Assembly: GCA_024641445.1 (NCBI GenBank)
Contig: JAHEDA010000076.1
Location: 1-9,530 of the forward strand
Length of the DNA: 9,530 nt
Reading direction: 5' to 3'
Source of the DNA: Gammaproteobacteria bacterium
GTDB lineage: Bacteria; Pseudomonadota; Gammaproteobacteria; UBA6429; Thiohalophilaceae
The notes beneath the pieces are model-generated. The model searched no databases. It saw nothing but the letters and a program-made list of their open reading frames with translations, and was not told the DNA's origin. Below are positions 1-5,860 of this stretch, one piece after another (positions within the stretch are counted from its first letter, which is position 1; each line of letters opens with the position of its first letter). Made by a program: the position numbers and the translations under genes.

Positions 1-77
1 TTTATCAAAGTGTTACGCCATTTTTTAGGGTTTTCTACAGCCTCAACGGATTAGGTAAAAGTAGCAAGGAGGCTATC
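1..77. other. Upstream region of the integron integrase, possible attI remnant
   Basis: In most integrons the attI recombination site lies just upstream of intI and the cassette array extends away from it, which here means leftward out of the window. Two weak integrase-site look-alikes are visible. GTTACGCC at 12-19 resembles heptamers within attI1 but sits in the opposite orientation. GTTGAGG, read on the minus strand at 47-41, matches the core consensus GTTRRRY at 6 of 7 positions. Neither is convincing. No LexA box of the form CTGT-N8-ACAG is visible, so SOS control is not supported by what is shown. Confidence 0.25.
66..72 (+). promoter_or_regulatory. Ribosome binding site of the integron integrase
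   Basis: AAGGAGG lies 5 nt before the ATG at 78. It is a near-perfect Shine-Dalgarno sequence and fixes the start of intI. Confidence 0.8.
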
Positions 78-1043
78 ATGTCATCACCCCGTCTTTTGGA
101 CCGGGTTCGCGAGGCGATACATGTCCGTCATTACAGTATCCGTACCGAAGATGCCTACGTTCAGTGGATAAGGCGTTTTATCCTTTTCCATAACAAACGG
201 CATCCAGACTCCATGGCAGAGAAGGAGATTACCGAGTTCCTCACCCACCTAGCTATCCAGAAGAATGTCTCAGCCTCTACCCAAAATCAAGCGTTAAGTG
301 CCTTACTGTTTTTGTACCAAATTGTACTGGGGCAGGAACTTGCATGGCTTGATGATGTTGTACGTGCCAAGCGTCCACAACGTTTACCCGTCGTACTTAC
401 CCCCACGGAGGTTGCCCAGCTCCTTTCAATGATGTCTGGTGTCAATCTGCTTATGGCTGAAATGCTTTATGGCACTGGAATGCGTCTGATGGAGTGCCTC
501 CGCCTACGCGTGAAAGACATCAATTTTGAATACAAGCAAATAATTATTCGTGCCGGGAAGGGTAACAAGGATCGTGTAACAGTACTGCCTGATCGCTTGA
601 CCAGCAAATTGAAAGAGCAGCTTCAGCATGCCAGAAGTTTACATGAGCATGACTTGCGGGAGGGTTTCGGCCTGGTCTATCTGCCTTATGCATTGGCGAA
701 AAAATACCCCAATGCAAACAAGGAATGGGGTTGGCAATATGTCTTTCCGTCGGGAAACCGATCATTGGACCCGCGCGATAGGGTGATTCGGCGGCACTAT
801 TTATACGAAAAAAATCTGCAAAGGGCTATGAAGCAGGCGGCAAGAAAGGCAGGTTTTTTCAAGCCGGTGAGCTGTCATACCTTGCGACATTGCTTCGCAA
901 CTCACTTACTGGAAAGTGGTTATGACATACGCACTATACAGGAGCTGCTAGGGCATAAAGACGTTAAAACTACCCAGATCTATACCCATGTGATGAAGAA
1001 AGGGGCACAGGGTGTCCGTAGCCCACTGGAGCAATTGGTCTGA
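78..1043 (+). CDS. intI: Integron integrase (IntI-type tyrosine recombinase)
   Basis: Site-specific tyrosine recombinase that, in integrons, inserts gene cassettes at attI and excises them at folded single-stranded attC sites. The 321-aa protein has an N-terminal SAM-like core-binding domain (about residues 5-90) and a catalytic domain (about 105-310). The full catalytic set is visible: R136 in YGTGMR, K161 in AGKGNKDR, H267 and R270 in HTLRH, H293 in LLGHKD, and the nucleophile Y302 in IYTHV. These spacings match those of IntI1 (337 aa), shifted by ten residues. The IntI-specific insertion that separates integron integrases from XerC/D is present at about 200-240, with ALAKKYPN, EWGWQYVFP and DPRDRVIRRHYLYE. 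It therefore looks intact and functional. GC is low: 27 of 60 bases at 121-180, against 34 of 60 at 7141-7200 in cyaA. This fits horizontal acquisition but does not prove it. It faces the convergent methyltransferase gene. The class or lineage cannot be assigned from sequence alone. Confidence 0.95.
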   Translation: MSSPRLLDRVREAIHVRHYSIRTEDAYVQWIRRFILFHNKRHPDSMAEKEITEFLTHLAIQKNVSASTQNQALSALLFLYQIVLGQELAWLDDVVRAKRPQRLPVVLTPTEVAQLLSMMSGVNLLMAEMLYGTGMRLMECLRLRVKDINFEYKQIIIRAGKGNKDRVTVLPDRLTSKLKEQLQHARSLHEHDLREGFGLVYLPYALAKKYPNANKEWGWQYVFPSGNRSLDPRDRVIRRHYLYEKNLQRAMKQAARKAGFFKPVSCHTLRHCFATHLLESGYDIRTIQELLGHKDVKTTQIYTHVMKKGAQGVRSPLEQLV

Positions 1044-1086
1044 GGTGCTACAGGTTTTCTCGTCTGGTTTTGTAGTTTGAGTGTGC

Positions 1087-1108
1087 TAGACGCTTTTGGC
1101 AACGTCTA
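1087..1108. repeat. Inverted repeat at the convergent intI/methyltransferase 3' ends
   Basis: TAGACG (1087-1092) and CGTCTA (1103-1108) form a 6-bp stem around a 10-nt loop. The right arm includes the methyltransferase stop codon. There is no clean T-tract on either side, so any role as a bidirectional terminator is tentative. Confidence 0.25.
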
Positions 1109-2329
1109 TCCGCGCGTGTTTAACAATGCTTCCAGGCACTGTTCACGGATGCCGTAGAATTTTTTGATATTTTCGATCTGTGCCAGAAGCCCAGTACGGT
1201 CGAACGGGGTGTTGTGCTTGACGGCCAGGAGCATTTTGTTCTTGCTCGTGTGTTCGAGCGAGACAAATTCAAGTAGTTGGGTGGTGTAGCCGTTCGCCTC
1301 AAGCAGGAGTGCACGCAGGGTGTCGGTGACCATCTCCGCCTCCTGCCCCAGGTGGACACCAAACTGGAGCATGGGTTGCATCACCGTCGGGCTATGCATC
1401 TGTTGGCGTATTTGCTTGTGGCAACAGGGCGCGCACATGATGATTTCCGCATTGGTGCGGATGCCCAGGTAAATGGCCTGGTCGGTAGCCGTATCACAGG
1501 CATGCAGCGCCACCATGATGTCAATTTTATCCGGTGCATAGCTGTTTACATCGCCCTGGTAAAACTGCAACCCCTCCAGCGCAAGTGATGTGCTCGCCGC
1601 ATTGCAAAAACGCACGAGCTCGTCACGCAATTCAATCCCGGTGACGTGTGGCCTGACCTGCTGCATGTGACGCAGGAGGTCGTGAATGGCAAAGGTGAGA
1701 TAGGCCTTGCCCGAGCCAAAGTCCACCACGTGGACTTCGTTTGCCTGTGCAAGACGGGACGACAAAAAGGCGTGCTGGAATATCTCCAAAAACTTGTTGA
1801 TCTGTTTCCATTTGCGCGCCATGGAGGGGATGATGCGATGTTTTTCATCGGTGACCCCCAGCGTCTGTAGAAATGAGCTGGCAGGGTCTAGCAGGCGTGC
1901 CTTGGTGCGGTCGTGCAGTTCAGATGGCAAGGCATTGCAGGTCGGTTCACTGCGGCTCCAGCTGCCTTTACCCTTCTTGCTAAATACCAGCTGCACATCT
2001 TCCGTTAAGGTAAACAGGTTGGCGCTCAGGAACGGGTTACCCAGCAGTCCAGTAATGGTCTCAATACCATCAGTCACGGCGGCATTTTTGGTGACCTCTT
2101 TGGTCTTGTAGATATATACCAGGGACAGGCACTCCTGCTCTTTCACCGTCAGCCTTCTAACAAGAATGCGCATCAAGCCCGTTTCCTGGCCACGGTATTT
2201 ACCGAGGACCAGTTTGACAAACGTATTCTGTTCCAGGCTGGAGATTAGCAGTTTCAGGAAGCGATCTTTGTCGTCGAGGTCTGTGTGGGTGGAGCCGTTG
2301 TTGATCATGATTGGGGGTCTTCTTTGCAT
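1106..2329 (-). CDS. Class I SAM-dependent methyltransferase, Methyltransf_32 / METTL25-GSTCD-like
   Basis: Probable cytoplasmic S-adenosylmethionine-dependent methyltransferase of 407 aa; the substrate is unknown. The N-terminal ~150 residues form a family-specific region without a motif I recognise. A conserved-looking RKWKQINKFLEIF stretch (172-184) precedes the Rossmann core. SAM-binding motif I is VVDFGSGKAYLTFA (201-214), followed by the acidic end of strand 2 in TGIELRDEL (E233). VALHACDTATD (273-283) and CAPCCHKQ (299-306) follow. The ALHACDTATD / PCCH combination is typical of the Methyltransf_32 group that includes eukaryotic GSTCD and METTL25. The PCCH cysteines and histidine could bind metal or act near the active site, which is inference. 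The ATG at 2329 has no good ribosome site; an in-frame ATG at 2308 is equally possible. It lies 21 nt downstream of a 64-aa gene on the same strand, so the two probably share a transcript. Confidence 0.8.
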   Translation of the reverse strand: MQRRPPIMINNGSTHTDLDDKDRFLKLLISSLEQNTFVKLVLGKYRGQETGLMRILVRRLTVKEQECLSLVYIYKTKEVTKNAAVTDGIETITGLLGNPFLSANLFTLTEDVQLVFSKKGKGSWSRSEPTCNALPSELHDRTKARLLDPASSFLQTLGVTDEKHRIIPSMARKWKQINKFLEIFQHAFLSSRLAQANEVHVVDFGSGKAYLTFAIHDLLRHMQQVRPHVTGIELRDELVRFCNAASTSLALEGLQFYQGDVNSYAPDKIDIMVALHACDTATDQAIYLGIRTNAEIIMCAPCCHKQIRQQMHSPTVMQPMLQFGVHLGQEAEMVTDTLRALLLEANGYTTQLLEFVSLEHTSKNKMLLAVKHNTPFDRTGLLAQIENIKKFYGIREQCLEALLNTRG

Positions 2330-2350
2330 GCCCTATCAGAGGCAAGAATG

Positions 2351-2545
2351 TTAGTAACTAACAGGTTCGCCTGGTTTAAAGCCAAACACGGATTCAAGAT
2401 CGAGTTCACGGATGAGTTGATCGATACCTGCCTGACCGTGTTCGCGTTGCACGTCGATCAGGATCATCTTGGCACCGTTGCGGTTGTAGCCTCCGGCGAG
2501 ATGGACTTGTACGAGCAGGAGTTCACGGGCGCGGTTGATGGTCAT
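2351..2545 (-). CDS. Small hypothetical protein, 64 aa
   Basis: I do not recognise a named family. The protein begins MTINRARELLLVQ and is soluble, with a predicted helix, a glycine/asparagine turn (AGGYNRNGAK, about 17-26), a second helix rich in charged residues (VQREHGQAGIDQLIREL) and a short tail containing FGFKPGE. It has no signal peptide, membrane segment or cysteines. The balanced composition and absence of low complexity suggest a real gene rather than a shadow. The start at 2545 is supported by AGGA 7 nt upstream. A longer reading frame to 2647 exists but lacks a ribosome site and crosses a short tandem repeat and part of the terminator stem. It is the first gene of a likely two-gene unit with the methyltransferase. 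A role linked to that enzyme is possible but unproven. Confidence 0.65.
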   Translation of the reverse strand: MTINRARELLLVQVHLAGGYNRNGAKMILIDVQREHGQAGIDQLIRELDLESVFGFKPGEPVSY

Positions 2546-2552
2546 GGATAAA

Positions 2553-2556
2553 TCCT
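2553..2556 (-). promoter_or_regulatory. Ribosome binding site choosing the start of the 64-aa protein
   Basis: AGGA read on the minus strand, 7 nt before the ATG at 2545. It favours this start over the upstream in-frame ATGs. Confidence 0.55.
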
Positions 2557-2564
2557 GGTGGAGA

Positions 2565-2585
2565 GTAGCGGGTTGCGAGTGGCGA
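2565..2585. repeat. Three tandem heptamers, consensus GTNGCGR
   Basis: GTAGCGG, GTTGCGA and GTGGCGA follow one another without a gap in the intergenic region between the 64-aa gene and the phosphofructokinase terminator. The array is short and may be a degenerate piece of a heptameric intergenic repeat. No function is evident. Confidence 0.4.
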
Positions 2586-2629
2586 GGGATTAAGAAAGTC
2601 TGCCGTGACGCGATGCATCTCGCACTAGT

Positions 2630-2674
2630 AATAAACATAAAACTCACCGGTTGCGGATTGCGGCAACCGGTGAG
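2630..2674 (-). terminator. Rho-independent terminator of the phosphofructokinase gene
   Basis: Perfect 12-bp stem: CTCACCGGTTGC (2643-2654) pairs with GCAACCGGTGAG (2663-2674) around an 8-nt loop. On the minus strand it is followed by TTTTATGTTTATT. It lies 11 nt beyond the stop codon of the gene at 2686-4080 and ends that transcript, so the small-protein/methyltransferase unit probably has its own promoter in 2546-2640. Confidence 0.9.
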
Positions 2675-2685
2675 GATATGGCCGT

Positions 2686-4080
2686 TTACTTCAGCTCGAA
2701 CTTCGGCAGCTTCTTCGGCATGCCCTGGTTCTTCAGGCGTACATAGCGGGGCAGGCCGTTCTTGTAGGGCGGATAGCTCTCACCACTGATGAGCGGCGCC
2801 AGGTAATCGCGGCACTTCTGGGTGATGCCAAAACCGTCGGTGGTGATGAAGTCTTTCGGCATCATCTTCTCGACGTTGGCGACCTTGTCCAGCGGGGCCA
2901 TGCCGACCTTCCACTTGAAGGGCTTGTTGGAGATGCGATCAACCGTTGGCATCACGGAGTTGTGACCCTTGACGGCATACTCCACCGCGGCCTTACCCAT
3001 GGCGTAGGCCATATCGACGTCGGTCTTGGAGGCGATGTGGCGTGCGGCGCGTTGCAGGTAGTCGGCGACACCCCAATGGAATTTCAGACCGAGGCCTTCA
3101 CGAATGATGCTGGCGACGACCGGCGCGACACCACCTAGCTGGGCGTGACCGAAGGCGTCTTTCAGACCCTGGTCGGCGAGGAACTTGCCATCCGGGCCCT
3201 TCACACCTTCAGATACCACAACGGTGCAGTAGCCAAACTTCTTCACGCACTCATCCACCTTTTTCAGGAACTTGGCCTTGTCGAAGGTGATCTCGGGGAA
3301 GAGGATTACCACAGGAATTTCGGTCTCGCTGTCGGAGGCCATGCCACCGGCGGCGGCGATCCAACCCGCGTGACGACCCATAACTTCGAGGATGAAGACC
3401 TTGGTCGAGGTCTTGGCCATGGAGGCAACGTCGAAACTGGCTTCGCGAGTTGATACGGCGATGTATTTGGCGACGGAGCCGAAGCCGGGGCAGTTGTCGG
3501 TGATCGGCAGGTCGTTATCCACGGTCTTGGGTACGTGGATGGCCTTGATGGGATAGCCCATGGTCTGCGCCAGTTGCGATACCTTCAAGCAGGTGTCGGC
3601 GGAGTCACCACCACCGTTGTAGAAGAAGTAACCGATGTTATAGGCTTTGAAGACCTCGATCAGGCGCTCGTATTCACGGCGATTCTGTTCCAGTGACTTG
3701 AGCTTGAAGCGGCAGGAACCGAATGCACCCGATGGGGTGTGACGCAGCGCCGCGATGGATGAGGTGGATTCCTTGCTGGTGTCGATAAGGTCTTCGGTGA
3801 GTGCACCGATGATGCCGTTACGGCCGGCGTAGACCTTGCCAATCTTGTTGCCCATCTTGCGGGCGGTCTCGAGTACACCACAGGCCGAGGCATTGATGAC
3901 GGCGGTTACGCCACCGGACTGGGCGTAGAAGGCATTCATGGGTGGGGTCTTGGGCTTGCTGGTCTTTTTCGCCGTGGGTTTTTTCTTGGCTACTGGCTTC
4001 TTCTTAGCGACGGCCTTTTTCTTGCCGACGGTCTTCTTCGCTACCTTCTTTTTGGCGGCCTTCTTCTTTGCTGTTGCCAT
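2686..4080 (-). CDS. Pyrophosphate-dependent 6-phosphofructokinase with a histone-H1-like N-terminal tail
   Basis: Cytoplasmic glycolytic enzyme interconverting fructose 6-phosphate and fructose 1,6-bisphosphate. The phosphofructokinase core starts at about residue 48 (MNAFYAQSGGVTAVIN). The phosphate-donor loop reads YNGGGDS (154-160), with Asp159 where ATP enzymes have Gly104 (E. coli numbering). PKTVDND (184-190) has Lys185 where ATP enzymes have Gly124, and Asp188 is the catalytic base. Asp plus Lys at these sites is the established signature of PPi-dependent enzymes. The substrate motif MGRHAGW is at 234-240. The reaction would therefore be reversible and spare ATP. Unusually, residues 1-47 form a Lys/Ala/Pro tail with repeats such as VAKKKP-VAKKKP-TAKKT, resembling histone H1 and bacterial AlgP-type tails. 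The start at 4080 is fixed by a good ribosome site; none is seen before Met48. The gene ends in a strong terminator and is likely transcribed alone or with the upstream 120-aa gene, 64 nt away. PPi dependence is inferred from residues. Confidence 0.92.
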   Translation of the reverse strand: MATAKKKAAKKKVAKKTVGKKKAVAKKKPVAKKKPTAKKTSKPKTPPMNAFYAQSGGVTAVINASACGVLETARKMGNKIGKVYAGRNGIIGALTEDLIDTSKESTSSIAALRHTPSGAFGSCRFKLKSLEQNRREYERLIEVFKAYNIGYFFYNGGGDSADTCLKVSQLAQTMGYPIKAIHVPKTVDNDLPITDNCPGFGSVAKYIAVSTREASFDVASMAKTSTKVFILEVMGRHAGWIAAAGGMASDSETEIPVVILFPEITFDKAKFLKKVDECVKKFGYCTVVVSEGVKGPDGKFLADQGLKDAFGHAQLGGVAPVVASIIREGLGLKFHWGVADYLQRAARHIASKTDVDMAYAMGKAAVEYAVKGHNSVMPTVDRISNKPFKWKVGMAPLDKVANVEKMMPKDFITTDGFGITQKCRDYLAPLISGESYPPYKNGLPRYVRLKNQGMPKKLPKFELK

Positions 4081-4087
4081 TTACTCT

Positions 4088-4092
4088 CTCCT
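4088..4092 (-). promoter_or_regulatory. Ribosome binding site confirming translation of the phosphofructokinase tail
   Basis: AGGAG read on the minus strand, 7 nt before the ATG at 4080. The alternative start at Met48 (3939) is preceded by CCCCACCC, which has no Shine-Dalgarno character. The lysine-rich tail is therefore very probably part of the protein. Confidence 0.8.
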
Positions 4093-4144
4093 GATGGGTT
4101 CAGTGTTGATTTTTGATAGTGGATTTCAAACGGGATAAATTGGT

Positions 4145-4507
4145 TTATTGATCTCTCGCCGCCGCGGCCTCGTCCTTCAGGTTGGCCTCGTGTTCCTCTT
4201 GTACCTTCAGCAGGGCAACAAGGCAGTCGAGGATGTCATCGAACTTGCGCTTGGTTGGGCCGTAGTGCTGATGCACGCGGTAAAAGAACTCGCCGACGAA
4301 GTGATTTTTGCTCACGCGCGCAAGGATGAAACTGCATTTCTCAACCTGCCAGTAAACAATCGGGCACAGGGTCAGCTCGCGGTCGGCGGGGTCTACGCGC
4401 AACTCGGCATCGGCAGGTTCAATGGGTATGTCACGGCCATAACGCTCTTTCAGCGTGGCGCGTATGAGTTTGAGTTCGACTTCTGAAAAATCTGGTATAT
4501 CTGCCAT
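4145..4507 (-). CDS. Conserved-looking hypothetical protein, 120 aa
   Basis: No family recognised with confidence. The protein starts MADIPDFSEVELKLIR and is soluble and acidic, with no signal peptide or membrane segment. An N-terminal helix (about 6-22) is followed by a region of probable beta strands (DAELRVDPADRELTLCP, then VYWQVEKCSFILARV), an aromatic segment FFYRVHQHYG (about 76-85), and a C-terminal helix DILDCLVALLKVQEEHEANL that may form a short coiled coil. The frame also opens at an ATG at 4528, but no ribosome site precedes it; the ATG at 4507 has a weak GGATG nearby and gives the more natural N-terminus. The gene lies 64 nt upstream of the phosphofructokinase on the same strand and downstream of ubiJ. 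A functional link to either is not demonstrable here. Confidence 0.65.
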   Translation of the reverse strand: MADIPDFSEVELKLIRATLKERYGRDIPIEPADAELRVDPADRELTLCPIVYWQVEKCSFILARVSKNHFVGEFFYRVHQHYGPTKRKFDDILDCLVALLKVQEEHEANLKDEAAAARDQ

Positions 4508-4614
4508 GGCACATCCGTGCGGTTGCATGTGGTGGTGGCGAGGGCGTTCAAGGATACTCGATCAAGACATGAAATGCATGTGCTTACACCGAGATTCACG
4601 CGGCACAAATTAGT

Positions 4615-4636
4615 GGTTTTATAGCGGGATAAAACC
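4615..4636 (-). terminator. AT-rich hairpin just after ubiJ, weak terminator candidate
   Basis: GGTTTTAT (4615-4622) and ATAAAACC (4629-4636) form a perfect 8-bp stem with a 6-nt loop, starting 6 nt beyond the ubiJ stop codon. No U-tract follows on the minus strand, so it could equally be an mRNA 3'-end stabilising structure or chance. Confidence 0.35.
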
Positions 4637-4642
4637 GGGTTG

Positions 4643-5275
4643 TCAGGCCGTGGTCTTGGCCTGTTGTTGCAGGCGCTGCAAGCGCGCCTCCAGGCGGGCG
4701 GTATCATCGCGCAGGGTATCGATGTCGGTGTAAAGCGCCTCGGCCTCGGCGGGTAAGGGGATGGTCCGCGCCTCATGCTGGGCGTATTCGGCCACGTTCT
4801 GCGCTACCTGGTCGCGGGTCTCACCCACCCAGGCGCGCAGTTGACGCAGACCATTGCCGATGCGATAGGCCACCACATCACCGGTGAGGCGTGAGAGGTG
4901 TTCCTCCCAGTCGATGTCCATATTTTCCAGCAGGCGTTTGAAGTGCTGACCCGTGTCCACGTCACCCCGGATGACCACATCACCACTAAAGAGGACCTGG
5001 CGGCTGTTGCCGGTTACCAGTCGCAGCAGGGAAAACGGTGCGCCACTGAGGGTGGTGTCGGCGGCCCCGGCATAGTGATGCAGGATTTGCAGTCCGCCAG
5101 TGCCGGGCAGCATGAAGAGATTGAGATTCAGGCCGCGCACCTCCACCGCGATGACCTTGCCCTCCAGCCGCGACATGCCAGCGAGGGTCTGTGGGTCCAT
5201 GGCCAGCCAGGTATTGCAGGCGAGTTCCAGCCCGGTGGTGACACTACTGCGTAGCTCCTCGGTGAAGACGTTCAT
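4643..5275 (-). CDS. ubiJ: Ubiquinone biosynthesis accessory factor UbiJ (SCP2 domain)
   Basis: Non-catalytic lipid-binding factor needed for aerobic ubiquinone synthesis. In E. coli, UbiJ works with UbiK and belongs to the soluble Ubi complex that handles hydrophobic intermediates. The 210-aa protein has the expected two-part structure: an SCP2-type lipid-binding domain (about 15-115, including GKVIAVEVRGLNLNLFM and VVIRGDVDTGQHFKRLL), then IDWEEHLSRLTGDVVAYRIG (121-140), typical of UbiJ/YigP. A C-terminal helix (about 175-207, DIDTLRDDTARLEARLQRLQ) is a strong coiled-coil candidate and is the region known to bind UbiK. Its ATG overlaps the stop codon of the RDD gene (ATGA), with GGAGG 7 nt upstream, so translation of the two is probably coupled. 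In E. coli ubiJ sits between ubiE and ubiB; neither is adjacent here, although they could lie elsewhere in the genome. Confidence 0.88.
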   Translation of the reverse strand: MNVFTEELRSSVTTGLELACNTWLAMDPQTLAGMSRLEGKVIAVEVRGLNLNLFMLPGTGGLQILHHYAGAADTTLSGAPFSLLRLVTGNSRQVLFSGDVVIRGDVDTGQHFKRLLENMDIDWEEHLSRLTGDVVAYRIGNGLRQLRAWVGETRDQVAQNVAEYAQHEARTIPLPAEAEALYTDIDTLRDDTARLEARLQRLQQQAKTTA

Positions 5276-5784
5276 CGTGTTGCCTCCATGAGTTGTTCCA
5301 GTGTGCGGGTACTGTAGTCGGCGGGGCGCACCAGCACCACGGTGTTGGCGATTCGGTCATGAAGGCCCTGCTTGCGCTTGTCCCAGCCAATCCAGAAAAA
5401 GCCGAGGTAAAAGGGTAAGGCCGAGACGACATAAGCCGCCAGTCGTAGCGCCGCACGCCGATAGCGCAGGGGTTGCAGGGTCGTGGCATCGACGACGATA
5501 CAGTGCATGAGCAGCTTGCCGGGGGTGGCGCCCCCGTGTGTCCAGCAATAGAGGATTGCCAGCAGGGCCAGGACCTTGGTCAACAGCACATCCCAGACAC
5601 CGTAGGCGGTGAAGACATCTATATAGTGTACGGCCCAGAAAAAGTAGTCGTGGCCGTAAATCAGATAGAGCGGTGGCGCGGTGAGCGTGATGAGTAACAG
5701 GAGATCCAGCATGCCTGCGACGAGCCGACGCCAGAAGCCGGCGTAGTGCAAGGCAAGTGGAGCTGCGGAATTCGGAGTGGTCAT
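5272..5784 (-). CDS. RDD-family integral membrane protein
   Basis: Inner-membrane protein of 170 aa whose biochemical role is unknown; some RDD proteins elsewhere have been linked to ion or Na+/H+ transport. The family hallmarks are visible: Arg in GFWRRLVAGMLDLLLL (R19/R20 with D27 at the start of the first membrane helix) and the C-terminal GWDKRKQGLHDRIANTVVL (133-151) with its conserved aspartates. Three hydrophobic segments lie at about 23-43, 62-82 and 110-133. HGGATPGKLLM (83-93) is the usual G-x-T-x-GK loop after the second helix. The start at 5784 has no strong ribosome site. It overlaps ubiJ by 4 nt and lies 76 nt downstream of cyaA on the same strand, so co-transcription with cyaA is possible. 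Confidence 0.88.
   Translation of the reverse strand: MTTPNSAAPLALHYAGFWRRLVAGMLDLLLLITLTAPPLYLIYGHDYFFWAVHYIDVFTAYGVWDVLLTKVLALLAILYCWTHGGATPGKLLMHCIVVDATTLQPLRYRRAALRLAAYVVSALPFYLGFFWIGWDKRKQGLHDRIANTVVLVRPADYSTRTLEQLMEATR
5283..5287 (-). promoter_or_regulatory. Ribosome binding site of ubiJ inside the RDD gene
   Basis: GGAGG on the minus strand, 7 nt before the ubiJ ATG and within the last codons of the RDD gene. Together with the ATGA overlap it indicates translational coupling. Confidence 0.75.
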
Positions 5785-5789
5785 GGTCG

Positions 5790-5801
5790 CTGTCGCGATA
5801 A
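5790..5801. promoter_or_regulatory. Imperfect copy of the cyaA-upstream palindrome, before the RDD gene
   Basis: CTGTCGCGATAA matches the perfect palindrome CTGTCGCGACAG (8779-8790) at 10 of 12 positions and lies 6 nt upstream of the RDD start. Two such sites upstream of minus-strand genes could be a shared operator, but chance is not excluded. Confidence 0.2.
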
Positions 5802-5860
5802 TTGGCAGGGCTAAATACTATCACGCCGCGCAGCGGCTCACCCCTCGATTAGCGGAAATA

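Noticed and set aside
25..40. LexA (SOS) box upstream of intI
   Set aside because: ACAG occurs at 37-40, but the partner half-site 8 nt upstream reads TTAG instead of CTGT.
1707..2111. Plus-strand open frame of 134 codons inside the methyltransferase
   Set aside because: It is antisense to a frame with clear SAM-binding motifs, is rich in Ser/Arg/Cys and shows no domain pattern.
2546..2647. N-terminal extension of the 64-aa protein to a start at 2647
   Set aside because: No ribosome site precedes it, and the extension runs through the tandem heptamers and into the terminator stem, while the ATG at 2545 has a well-placed AGGA.
5357..5824. Minus-strand open frame of 155 codons overlapping the RDD gene
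   Set aside because: It lies in another frame over the RDD gene, has an arginine/proline/histidine-rich composition and no domain signal; the RDD frame has clear family motifs.
5825..5837. GCCGC-GCA-GCGGC hairpin after cyaA as a terminator
   Set aside because: The stem is only 5 bp and no T-tract follows on the minus strand, so read-through into the RDD gene is plausible.
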